DNA of 15,211 nucleotides, taken from Acidobacteriaceae bacterium (lineage in GTDB: Bacteria; Acidobacteriota; Terriglobia; Terriglobales; Acidobacteriaceae). The notes under the pieces were generated by a model. That model had not been told where the DNA came from. It saw nothing but the letters and a program-made list of their open reading frames with translations, and did no database searches. How positions within the stretch are numbered: the stretch's first letter is position 1; each line of letters starts with the position of its first letter. The translations under genes were made by a program, and so were the position numbers. The DNA is taken from assembly GCA_030049955.1 (NCBI GenBank), contig JASIJX010000190.1, positions 1-15,211 on the forward strand. Reading direction: 5' to 3'. Below are positions 1 through 6,529 of this stretch, one piece after another.

Positions 1-85
1 AGAGCTGCGCGTCGGTTGCAGACATACCGCTGGCCTGCGCCAGTTGCGCGGTCAGCGTGAGGAGTTGTTGTTTCGGGAACCGCAT
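1..85 (-). CDS. Ldh2/malate-lactate dehydrogenase family protein, N-terminal fragment (ComC-like?)
   Basis: Only the first 28 codons are inside the window; the gene runs off the left edge. The start is ATG at 85-83, preceded by AAGGA about 6 bases upstream. The peptide begins MRFPKQQLLTLTAQLAQASG and continues with GMSATDAQL. A short amphipathic helix followed by GMS..DA is how members of the Ldh2/MDH2 family (YlbC, YiaK, ComC) usually begin. In that family ComC reduces sulfopyruvate to (R)-sulfolactate, while others act on malate, lactate or ureidoglycolate. It lies 95 bp downstream of the SuyB-like gene on the same strand and is probably the next gene of the operon. The family call rests on 28 residues only, so the substrate is a guess from context. 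Confidence 0.5.
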   Translation of the reverse strand, partial: MRFPKQQLLTLTAQLAQASGMSATDAQL

Positions 86-110
86 GGTTCGTCCTTATGG
101 TTAGTACTAC

Positions 111-160
111 GTGGTTCCCACCCTAGGCGCAAAAACAAAGATGCGCCGAGGGTGGGCCAC
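111..160 (-). other. Strong intercistronic hairpin between suyB-like gene and ldh2-like gene
   Basis: The arms at 117-130 and 143-156 pair at 13 of 14 positions around a 12-base A-rich loop (T-rich in the minus-strand RNA). After a two-base bulge the stem extends by four more pairs (111-114 with 157-160). It lies wholly in the 95-bp gap between two co-directional minus-strand genes. There is no U-tract after the stem in the minus-strand transcript, so it is not a classical Rho-independent terminator. It may instead be an mRNA-stability or processing element that sets the level of the distal gene. Confidence 0.6.
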
Positions 161-180
161 CCGATCGTTCTGTGACTGCG

Positions 181-1344
181 TTACGCGCTGCGGTAGAGCT
201 TGGTCATCACGAACTCCTTGTGACCAAGCGACTCGGCTGCAGTGAGGCGGCCGTTGGCGGTGCGCGCGATCATGTCGAGCAGCAGCTCGCCAGCCTGGTC
301 GAGCGTCATTTCGCCCTGCAGGATCGGCGAAACGTCCACGTCGATGTGCTCCGCCATGGTCTTAACCGTCTTGGGATTGCCCGAGAGCTTGATGACCGGC
401 TCGATGGGGTTTCCAATGACGTTGCCCTGACCGGTGGGGAACAGGTGGATCACCGCGCCCGATGCGGCCCATAGCGTAACGGCTTCCGCCGCGGCGCTCG
501 ATGTATCCATGAAGTGAAGGCCCTTTTGCGTGGGCGCTTCAGCAGGCTTGAGGCAGCCAACAAACTTCGTCTTCTTGCCCAGCTTTTCGACGTTGCCCAG
601 CGCCTTTTCTTCAATCGTTGTCAAACCGCCGACGATGTTGCCCTTGGTCGGCTGCGATTCGGAGAGGTCGTTGGTCTTCTGGTCAAAGACCAGCTTGGTG
701 TAGTCCTCGAACATGGCGAAGAAGTTCTTGCGCACCTCTTCATTTGCGGCCTTGGCGGCAACAATGTGCTCGGCGCCGGTGAGCTCGGAGGTTTCGCCGA
801 ATGAGGCCGTGCCGTTGGTAGCGCAGTGCTTGTCGATGACGTTGCCGACGGTGGGGCAGCTCGCAAGACCTGTCGTCGTGTCGGACTCGCCGCACTTCAC
901 GCTGATGTAGAGTTCGCTGAAGTCGCACTCGGTGCGCTGGAGCTCAGAGGCCCACTGCAGAAATTCCTTCGCCTTGTACGAAGCTTCCGCGATGGTCGCG
1001 ATATCGCCCTTGCCCTCGATCGAGAAACCGGCGACAGGCTTGCCGGTTTTGGCGATGCCATCGACTATGCGCTTGGTCCAGCCCGCTTCAATGCCGATGA
1101 CGATGGCAGCGGCGACGTTGGGGTTGGAGCCGGTACCGATCATGGTGCGGAAGTGGAGATCGAGGTCTTCGCCGAACTGCAGGCGGCCATAGGCGTGGGG
1201 CAGGGCCATGGTGCCAGGGATGTTGTTAGCCACTGCCTCGCAGGCGGCGTTGGAGATGTCGTCTACAGGCAGAATGATGACGTGATTGCGAACGCCAACC
1301 CGGCCGTTTTCTCTACGGTATCCAGTAATCTTTCTCAGTCCCAT
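181..1344 (-). CDS. suyB: UxaA-family lyase large subunit, (2R)-sulfolactate sulfo-lyase beta-like (SuyB-like)
   Basis: This 387-residue protein belongs to the altronate/galactarate dehydratase (UxaA/GarD) C-terminal family. Family motifs include [14 protein letters not shown] (residues 8-21), KCGESD (150-155, where altronate dehydratases have KCGGSD) and [12 protein letters not shown] (302-313). As in SuyB, the SAF domain is a separate gene just upstream, whereas E. coli altronate dehydratase is one chain of about 495 residues. SuyAB splits (2R)-sulfolactate into pyruvate and sulfite; UxaA removes water from altronate. I chose ATG 1344: it shares a base with the suyA stop (TAATG), follows AAGGTGG, and gives the usual length. 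An in-frame ATG at 1386 would add 14 residues and a 43-base overlap. The UxaA superfamily call is firm; the sulfolactate substrate comes from split organisation and neighbours and is not proven. Confidence 0.72.
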   Translation of the reverse strand: MGLRKITGYRRENGRVGVRNHVIILPVDDISNAACEAVANNIPGTMALPHAYGRLQFGEDLDLHFRTMIGTGSNPNVAAAIVIGIEAGWTKRIVDGIAKTGKPVAGFSIEGKGDIATIAEASYKAKEFLQWASELQRTECDFSELYISVKCGESDTTTGLASCPTVGNVIDKHCATNGTASFGETSELTGAEHIVAAKAANEEVRKNFFAMFEDYTKLVFDQKTNDLSESQPTKGNIVGGLTTIEEKALGNVEKLGKKTKFVGCLKPAEAPTQKGLHFMDTSSAAAEAVTLWAASGAVIHLFPTGQGNVIGNPIEPVIKLSGNPKTVKTMAEHIDVDVSPILQGEMTLDQAGELLLDMIARTANGRLTAAESLGHKEFVMTKLYRSA

Positions 1345-1625
1345 TACGCCCACCTTTTCGTCTTCAGGTTGTGAATATGCACCCATTGGCCGGCCTTGAT
1401 CGGCTTGACCACTGTGCCGATAGGGCAGTCGTACTTGGTCACCGTGTCGCCTACGGCAAAGTCGCGCAGTGCAATCTTGTGGCCGAGCGGTACTGCTTCA
1501 TTGGCTGCGGCCTCGATCGACTTGTTGTTGGAGAGAATTCTCCCGGAGCACTTGGTTCCGGGTTCGATATCGACCACCGCGACGCCCACGTCGTCTTTGG
1601 GGTCATGCACGAGAAAATGGATCAT
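1344..1625 (-). CDS. suyA: UxaA-family SAF-domain small subunit, sulfolactate sulfo-lyase alpha-like (SuyA-like)
   Basis: This 93-residue protein is essentially one SAF domain. It begins [17 protein letters not shown], has the core [11 protein letters not shown] near residues 46-56, and ends [14 protein letters not shown]. These are the landmarks of the small subunit of split UxaA-type lyases, including SuyA of sulfolactate sulfo-lyase. It should form a complex with the large subunit encoded immediately downstream, with which its stop codon overlaps (TAATG), pointing to translational coupling. The start at 1625 follows a purine-rich AAGGAAAAAGGA. It lies 34 bp downstream of the aldehyde dehydrogenase. 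Family and partnership are clear; whether the pair acts on sulfolactate or on a sugar acid cannot be settled from the sequence alone. Confidence 0.72.
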   Translation of the reverse strand: MIHFLVHDPKDDVGVAVVDIEPGTKCSGRILSNNKSIEAAANEAVPLGHKIALRDFAVGDTVTKYDCPIGTVVKPIKAGQWVHIHNLKTKRWA

Positions 1626-1659
1626 TCCTTTTTCCTTTCCGGGTTATGCGTCAGGGCTC

Positions 1660-3099
1660 TCACAGGCCCCCGAGCGAGACATGCTTGGTTTCGAGAAATC
1701 CGTCGAGCCCTTCGCTGCCAAGCTCGCGGCCCCAGCCGCTGTGTTTGATGCCGCCGAAGGGAGCGTTGCTAGTGGTCGGCGCGCCGTCGTTCACGCCGAT
1801 GGTGCCCGCCTCGAGCGCTTCTGCGCAGCGCAGGATGCGCGCATAATCGCGAGTCATGACGTAGGCGCTCAGGCCGAAGGGCGATGCGTTTGCGCGCGCA
1901 AGCGCTTCTTGTTCGGTCTCGAACGAGCAGACCGGCGCGATGGGCGCGAAAGTTTCTTCGCACATGCAGAGCGAGCCCTCAGCCACGCCATCGAGCACAG
2001 TGGGCTCCAGGAAGGAGCCGATTCCAGGCAGACGCTTGCCGCCGCAGCGGACAGTAGCTCCGCGGCGTACGGCGTCGTCGATCTGGCCGAGTGCGCTCTC
2101 GATAGCTTTCTCGCCGATCAGCGCACCCACATCCATGCCCGGCTCAAGGCCGTTGCCCACCTTGAGAGCCTTGGCCGTCGCGGTGAAGCGCGCAATGAAT
2201 TCGGGGTAGATGCTCTTCTGCACGTAGATGCGGTTGGCCGCAATGCACGATTGACCTGTGTTGCGGAACTTGGCGATGATGGTCTGGCGCACGGCGACGT
2301 CGAGATCGCAGTCCTCGAAGACGATTAGCGGTGCATGACCGCCCAACTCCAGGGAAAGCGGTTTTACCTGCTCGGCTGCGCCGCGGATCAGCGTCTGTCC
2401 GACTTCCGTTGAGCCGGTGAATGTGATTTTGCGGCAGAGCGGGTTAGTAAGAAATTCCTCTGCAATCATGCCGGCATTGCCGATGACGAGTTGGAACACG
2501 CCGGCAGGAATGCCTGAGGCTTCCATGCACTCGGCCAGCAGGACCGAGCAGATGGGCGTCTTCGATGCCGGCTTGAGCACCACCGGGCAGCCCGCAGCCA
2601 GCGCAGGAGCAACCTTGCGGACGGCCAGCACCAGCGGGAAGTTCCACGGAGCGATGGCTCCAACGACGCCGATGGGCGATTTGATTACGAGGTTGCGTTT
2701 GTGGCTGTCCTGCTGCGGAATCATGCGTCCGTAGGCGCGCTTGGCTTCTTCGGCAAACCAGCGCAGGTGATCTTCGCTCATGCCGACTTCGCCTTTGCTC
2801 TGTGCCAGCGGCTTGCCGTTTTCGAGCGTGATCACGCGGGCAATCTCATCGGAACGGCGGCGCAGCTCATCGGCCACTTTATGCAGCAGGGCGCCGCGTT
2901 CTTTTGCCGTCAGCGCGCGCCAGGCGGGGAAGGCAGCATTCGCGGCGGCGATGGCGGCCTTAACCTGCTCTCGGTCAACGGTGGCGACGGTGGCGAAGAC
3001 CTGGCCATCGGCCGGATTGACTACCTCAAGCTCACGGTCACTCGATACCCATTGCCCGTTGAGATAAACCTTGTGGGCGACCTGATTGGAAACTGTCAT
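1660..3099 (-). CDS. NAD(P)-dependent aldehyde dehydrogenase, succinate-semialdehyde dehydrogenase-like; candidate sulfolactaldehyde dehydrogenase
   Basis: This full-length (479 residues) aldehyde dehydrogenase superfamily enzyme oxidises an aldehyde to an acid with NAD(P). It shows PWNFP (151-155, catalytic Asn153), KPASKTP for cofactor binding (176-182), FTGSTEVG (227-234), general base Glu251 in ELGG, and catalytic Cys285 in NTGQSC. Two arginines match the carboxylate-binding pair of succinate-semialdehyde dehydrogenase: Arg161 in the VRKV stretch after PWNFP, and Arg279 six residues before the catalytic Cys. The substrate therefore probably has a negative charge at the far end. Sulfolactaldehyde dehydrogenase of the Pseudomonas putida SQ1 sulfo-ED pathway is from this same group, so (S)-sulfolactate could be the product. 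Ordinary GabD activity is the main alternative. The start follows AAGGA; it sits 18 bp after the GntR gene. Confidence 0.85.
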   Translation of the reverse strand: MTVSNQVAHKVYLNGQWVSSDRELEVVNPADGQVFATVATVDREQVKAAIAAANAAFPAWRALTAKERGALLHKVADELRRRSDEIARVITLENGKPLAQSKGEVGMSEDHLRWFAEEAKRAYGRMIPQQDSHKRNLVIKSPIGVVGAIAPWNFPLVLAVRKVAPALAAGCPVVLKPASKTPICSVLLAECMEASGIPAGVFQLVIGNAGMIAEEFLTNPLCRKITFTGSTEVGQTLIRGAAEQVKPLSLELGGHAPLIVFEDCDLDVAVRQTIIAKFRNTGQSCIAANRIYVQKSIYPEFIARFTATAKALKVGNGLEPGMDVGALIGEKAIESALGQIDDAVRRGATVRCGGKRLPGIGSFLEPTVLDGVAEGSLCMCEETFAPIAPVCSFETEQEALARANASPFGLSAYVMTRDYARILRCAEALEAGTIGVNDGAPTTSNAPFGGIKHSGWGRELGSEGLDGFLETKHVSLGGL

Positions 3100-3117
3100 T
3101 ACTCAAAATCCTTTCCG

Positions 3118-3789
3118 TTATCCCTGGCTATCTACAACCCACTTGGCGGTGAACTCGTTGCGCGCCGACTGCTGTTCGATATTCTTGCGCGCCTCGGCCA
3201 CATGCGAGCGGGCCAGCCGTTCGGCCTTGTCCGGGTTGTTATTCTCGATGGCTTCGACGATGCGCAGGTGCTCCTCGTGGATGATCCGCGGGTCGCGCGA
3301 GGCCCGCACTGCCATGCCGAGCGCGCGATAGCCCTCGGTAAGGCGGATCAGGATCCTGTTGCCGGAGAGATTGATAATGTGAAGATGAAAGGCACGATCG
3401 GCTGCGCCCATCTCGTCCCACTTCTGCTGTTGCGAAAGCTCCCAGATGTGGTTGGCGATGCGACGCAACTCGGCAATATCGGCGCGCGAGACATGATCGC
3501 AGGCCAGGCGCACGGCCAGCCCCTCAAGAAACTCGCGCACTTGGTACGACTCCGACAGGCGCGCCGCGTCGAGCTTGCCCACGAAGACCCCGAGCCGGTC
3601 AATAGACTCGACCAAGCCGAGCCACTGCAGCTCAAGCAGCGACTCGCGCACCGTGCCCTGTGCCACGCCCAGCTCTTTGGCCAGGCTCTGCTGCGTCAAG
3701 CGCTCACCGGGCTGACTTTCGCCTGAGAGAATGCGGCGCTGGATCTCTTCGCGAACCTGATGCCGTGCGACCGGTGACTGGATCCCCAT
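3118..3789 (-). CDS. GntR-family transcriptional regulator, FadR/FCD subfamily
   Basis: This 223-residue regulator has a winged helix-turn-helix at about residues 10-72 (LTQQSLAKELGVAQGTVRES forms the recognition region) and an all-helical FCD effector domain from about residue 80. Asp131, His135, His174 and His196 are in the places of the FCD metal-binding site, which in this family helps bind small carboxylates. It lies inside the catabolic operon, 17 bp after the isomerase and 18 bp before the aldehyde dehydrogenase, with AGGAGG in front of the start. It most likely represses its own operon and the transporter gene and is released by a pathway intermediate. The shared inverted repeat upstream of both units is the candidate operator. 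The ligand is unknown. Confidence 0.9.
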   Translation of the reverse strand: MGIQSPVARHQVREEIQRRILSGESQPGERLTQQSLAKELGVAQGTVRESLLELQWLGLVESIDRLGVFVGKLDAARLSESYQVREFLEGLAVRLACDHVSRADIAELRRIANHIWELSQQQKWDEMGAADRAFHLHIINLSGNRILIRLTEGYRALGMAVRASRDPRIIHEEHLRIVEAIENNNPDKAERLARSHVAEARKNIEQQSARNEFTAKWVVDSQG

Positions 3790-3806
3790 GGGAACCTCCT
3801 GTTGGC

Positions 3807-5201
3807 TTACGCAAACCAGCGAATGCCCAGCATGCGCGCGAGCCGGCGATGAGCATCCGCGCAGTGGCCGTAGTACATAAGAACGTGGTGCGGCATGCCT
3901 TCGTGCACCAGATCGTCGAAACGGCGTATGAGCCCGCCGTTTTCCACTTCAACAAGGGTGGTGTTGCCGGTAAGCTTGCGGCGCGTCGGGATCGACCTGC
4001 CTTCGAAAGCTGTCATCCGGTACTCGTTGTCGCAGCGCCACAGCCTTGCGATGGTGACCAGTTGGCCGGACTTGAGCTCTCCGTCGACGACCAGCGGCTT
4101 GACAATGTTGAAGTGCTTGGCCAGGCACGGACCATTTTCTCCGCCCGCGGCGTAGCACATGTCGAGCGGCGCCATGCCTGGATGCCAAAGGAAGACGGTT
4201 TTGTCGTCGTGCTCCAGCCAGTCAGTGAGGAAGGCGTTGCCGAGGCCGAGCGAGTTGCCCATCAATTCTGCTATTGCTCCGTCCACGTCGCCTTCCATGG
4301 CGACTGCGAGGCCTTCGGAAGTGAGGCGGGCAATGGCGAGATATGGCCATTGGCCGATCATCTCCGGCAGTTCCGGCCAGCACTGGATGCACAGCCCGGC
4401 GAGGCTTTCTTCCTGCATCAACTGGCGCATGGCCAGATAGCAACGGGAGTTCATAGCGAGGTCTTCTTCGGTCACGTCCTTAAGCTTGAGGCCGAGCTTG
4501 CGGACGGCGTCGACATCGTTACGCACGGCAGCTTCGTCGAGGCCCTTTACGCGGTCGATGAACTGCGGAAGGCTGAGTGCGTGAAATTGCAGGCCGAGCG
4601 AGCGGCGCAGCAGGAACGGATCGGCGGCTAGATCGATGAATCCCGGCGCGTAGGTGCCGATGACGCCGATTTTGGCGTTGCGTAGCCGCGCGGCGGTGCG
4701 GGCCAGATTCAGCGCCTGCACCAGCGACGCGCACGTGGCTGCATCGTCGGGATCGCCGTAGACCAGTTCGAAGGGATGATTGGCCTGACGCAGCATCGAG
4801 CCCCAGAGGTGCTGGCCGACGAGCGAGCAGGAGCTGACTTTGCCGTCACCCGGCCGCTCCGGCGTGGCCCACAACACGATGGGATCCGTCCAGACCTGCG
4901 AAAGACTGAGCGCAAGCTGCCCGTTGCCCATCGACGGCTGCAACATCAGCAGGCTTTCGCAGCCGGCGGCACGGACGCGTTCGAGCGCGACACGCAGCGT
5001 GGCGTCGTCCAGTACCGGAAGGTCGTAACCCACGCAGTTGAAACCAAGGCTCTGGAGCGCCGCCACGCTGCGCTGGCAGACCATCTTGTTCCACTCCTGA
5101 TCGAAGCCCGGGCGTTTGCGGCCCAAAATGAGTACGGCGATATTGCGCTGCGTGTCGGCGCTCTTAGGCGCGGCCACGGGAACTTCAGTCACAGAAGACA
5201 T
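3807..5201 (-). CDS. L-fucose/L-arabinose isomerase-like sugar isomerase (COG2407)
   Basis: The 464-residue product resembles the FucI/AraA-fold ketol isomerases of the COG2407 group. The recognisable stretch is RLTSEGLAVAMEGDVDGA (292-309), where Glu303 and Asp305 fit the metal-binding acidic residues. A C-terminal His-rich GMPHHV segment near residue 438 would complete the metal site. Such enzymes interconvert aldoses and ketoses. The ATG at 5201 is preferred because GGAG stands 7 bases upstream; a TTG at 5207 is in frame but too close to that site. The gene overlaps the end of the kinase gene by 17 bases, so the pair is translationally coupled, which suggests the ketose formed is the kinase substrate. 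In the sulfo-sugar reading it would turn sulfoquinovose into 6-deoxy-6-sulfofructose. L-fucose, D-arabinose or another aldose are alternatives. Confidence 0.78.
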   Translation of the reverse strand: MSSVTEVPVAAPKSADTQRNIAVLILGRKRPGFDQEWNKMVCQRSVAALQSLGFNCVGYDLPVLDDATLRVALERVRAAGCESLLMLQPSMGNGQLALSLSQVWTDPIVLWATPERPGDGKVSSCSLVGQHLWGSMLRQANHPFELVYGDPDDAATCASLVQALNLARTAARLRNAKIGVIGTYAPGFIDLAADPFLLRRSLGLQFHALSLPQFIDRVKGLDEAAVRNDVDAVRKLGLKLKDVTEEDLAMNSRCYLAMRQLMQEESLAGLCIQCWPELPEMIGQWPYLAIARLTSEGLAVAMEGDVDGAIAELMGNSLGLGNAFLTDWLEHDDKTVFLWHPGMAPLDMCYAAGGENGPCLAKHFNIVKPLVVDGELKSGQLVTIARLWRCDNEYRMTAFEGRSIPTRRKLTGNTTLVEVENGGLIRRFDDLVHEGMPHHVLMYYGHCADAHRRLARMLGIRWFA

Positions 5202-6369
5202 GTTCAAACTCCAGAAGTTCTCCGATCAGCGGCCGGAGATACTCAGTGAATCGTTCGTTCGTGGGAATGGGACCGTTTGTGGTCCATTCCTTGGGGATGA
5301 CGCGCTCGGCGCCGATAACTTTTTCGAAGGGAAGAAGTTTGTATGTGGCTGGTTCGCCATCGCGCAGCGGATCGAGGGCGATCATCTGCTCGTCTTCGCC
5401 GGCAATAAGCGCCTTGAAAGCCTCACGGCCGACGAGATCGGCATCGATGCGGTCCTGTGGCGCGACGTGGAGCATGGACGCGCGTCCCAAGAGACCAGGC
5501 TTCTCATCACGGCAGCGGATTTTGAGCTCGCGCGCCGCGGTCTCGGCCAGGAAATGCGCCACCCCGCCGACCATCGGACGCTTGACGGCATCAGCCATTG
5601 AGGGATCGGCGTTTTCATACACCGGCCGGCCAGACTTGTCGCGGATGCCTTCGGCGACCACTACAACTGCCCATCCTTGCTGCTTGAGCAAGCCGTCGAG
5701 GCGCGTGAGGAAGCAGTCCAGGTCGAAGGCGACTTCGGGTATATAGACGAGGTGTGGGGCGTCTTGTGGCCGTTGCTTTGCCATCGCCGAAGCGGCAGCC
5801 ACCCAGCCTACGCCGCGGCCCATCGATTCGAGGATGGTGACCGGCTGGGGCAGGGAACGGAGATCGAGGCCGAGGTCGCGCGTGGACTGCGCGATGTAGT
5901 GCGCGGCACTGGCGTAACCCGGACTGCGGTCGGTGCCGTTGATGTCGTTGTCGATGGTCTTGGGCGCACCAACGACCTGCAGTTCGTAATTCTGCTGGCG
6001 CGCGGAGCTCTTGATTGCGTGCGCGGCATGCATGGTGCCGTTGCCGCCGATGAAGATGGCCTGCCGGATGTCGTTGCGGCGGAGGTTGTCGACGATCTGC
6101 TCGAGATCAGTGGTGGTGGGCTTTCTGCGCGAGGAGCCGAGCGCTGCGCCCGGGCTGCGGCGAATCTGATCAATCTGCGCTGAGGTGAGGAAGCCGAGGT
6201 CGACGAGCTCGTTCTCTCCGCCTTTGATCAGCCCTTCCAGAGCGCGTCGCGAGCCGAAGATTTTGCGGCCGTTCTGCCGCGCGGCTTCTTCCAGGGCGCC
6301 GCAGAGGGTAGTGTTGAGAACCTGTGTCGGTCCACCGGCTTGAACCAGCAGCAGATTTCCGTTGGACAT
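5185..6369 (-). CDS. PfkA-family sugar kinase, divergent 6-phosphofructokinase homologue
   Basis: This 394-residue protein has the phosphofructokinase fold signature in order: GGPT near residue 12, GSSR (Arg81, matching ATP-binding Arg72 of E. coli PfkA), GGNGT (108-112), PKTIDND (136-142, catalytic Asp140), ESMGR (181-185), PE (Glu212) and AEG (239-241). Gly111 with Lys137 is a combination found in many ATP-using members, whereas pyrophosphate enzymes have GGDD. Two things are odd: the metal-binding Asp of GGDG is Asn110, and the QRGG loop, whose Arg grips the 6-phosphate of fructose 6-phosphate, is replaced around residues 296-302, although DR (306-307) remains. The true substrate may thus not be fructose 6-phosphate; 6-deoxy-6-sulfofructose, phosphorylated on C1, would fit the operon. 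GGAG precedes the ATG; a 160-bp control region lies upstream. Confidence 0.88.
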   Translation of the reverse strand: MSNGNLLLVQAGGPTQVLNTTLCGALEEAARQNGRKIFGSRRALEGLIKGGENELVDLGFLTSAQIDQIRRSPGAALGSSRRKPTTTDLEQIVDNLRRNDIRQAIFIGGNGTMHAAHAIKSSARQQNYELQVVGAPKTIDNDINGTDRSPGYASAAHYIAQSTRDLGLDLRSLPQPVTILESMGRGVGWVAAASAMAKQRPQDAPHLVYIPEVAFDLDCFLTRLDGLLKQQGWAVVVVAEGIRDKSGRPVYENADPSMADAVKRPMVGGVAHFLAETAARELKIRCRDEKPGLLGRASMLHVAPQDRIDADLVGREAFKALIAGEDEQMIALDPLRDGEPATYKLLPFEKVIGAERVIPKEWTTNGPIPTNERFTEYLRPLIGELLEFEHVFCD

Positions 6370-6461
6370 GCTTACTCCGACTTGCTCTAATCCCGCGGCT
6401 GAAATGCCTTGGATATGCTGAGGTTGGGAGTTGCCGAATGATCCAAGCTCGATTGAATCAC

Positions 6462-6489
6462 CAATCGATTATCATCGATAGATCGATTG
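6462..6489. promoter_or_regulatory. Candidate operator upstream of the kinase-led operon
   Basis: Two perfect 8-base arms, CAATCGAT (6462-6469) and ATCGATTG (6482-6489), flank a 12-base centre that itself holds TATC...GATA. A further CGATTG stands at 6450-6455, giving a cluster of three half-sites. The same arms, fused into CAATCGATTG, occur upstream of the transporter gene (8018-8027). The GntR/FCD protein encoded in the operon is the most likely binder. Confidence 0.6.
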
Positions 6490-6495
6490 TTTCAC
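6468..6495 (-). promoter_or_regulatory. Candidate sigma70-type promoter of the kinase-isomerase-GntR-ALDH-suyAB operon
   Basis: On the minus strand GTGAAA (complement of 6490-6495) and GATAAT (complement of 6468-6473) are 16 bases apart, and the -10 lies inside the left arm of the inverted repeat, as expected for repression. A second possibility is TTGACG (6509-6514) with AACAAT (6486-6491) at 17 bases. The leader to the kinase start would be roughly 95-115 bases. Confidence 0.4.
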
Positions 6496-6529
6496 TCTGG
6501 AATTCCTCCGTCAAGCTATGCGGTATCTT

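Noticed and set aside
181..1625. Reading the split lyase simply as altronate dehydratase of hexuronate catabolism
   Set aside because: Not excluded, but no uxaB/uxaC, KDG kinase or KDPG aldolase is nearby, and the isomerase, PfkA-type kinase and SSADH-like enzyme have no place in that pathway.
1396..2328. Long plus-strand open frame (310 codons) opposite the aldehyde dehydrogenase
   Set aside because: It is antisense to a gene with all catalytic motifs; its translation has no motif and reflects GC-rich codon structure on the other strand.
2701..4631. Two long plus-strand open frames (2701-3726 and 3660-4631) opposite ALDH, GntR and isomerase
   Set aside because: They cross three well-supported minus-strand genes and show no domain signature, so they are mirror frames of GC-rich genes.
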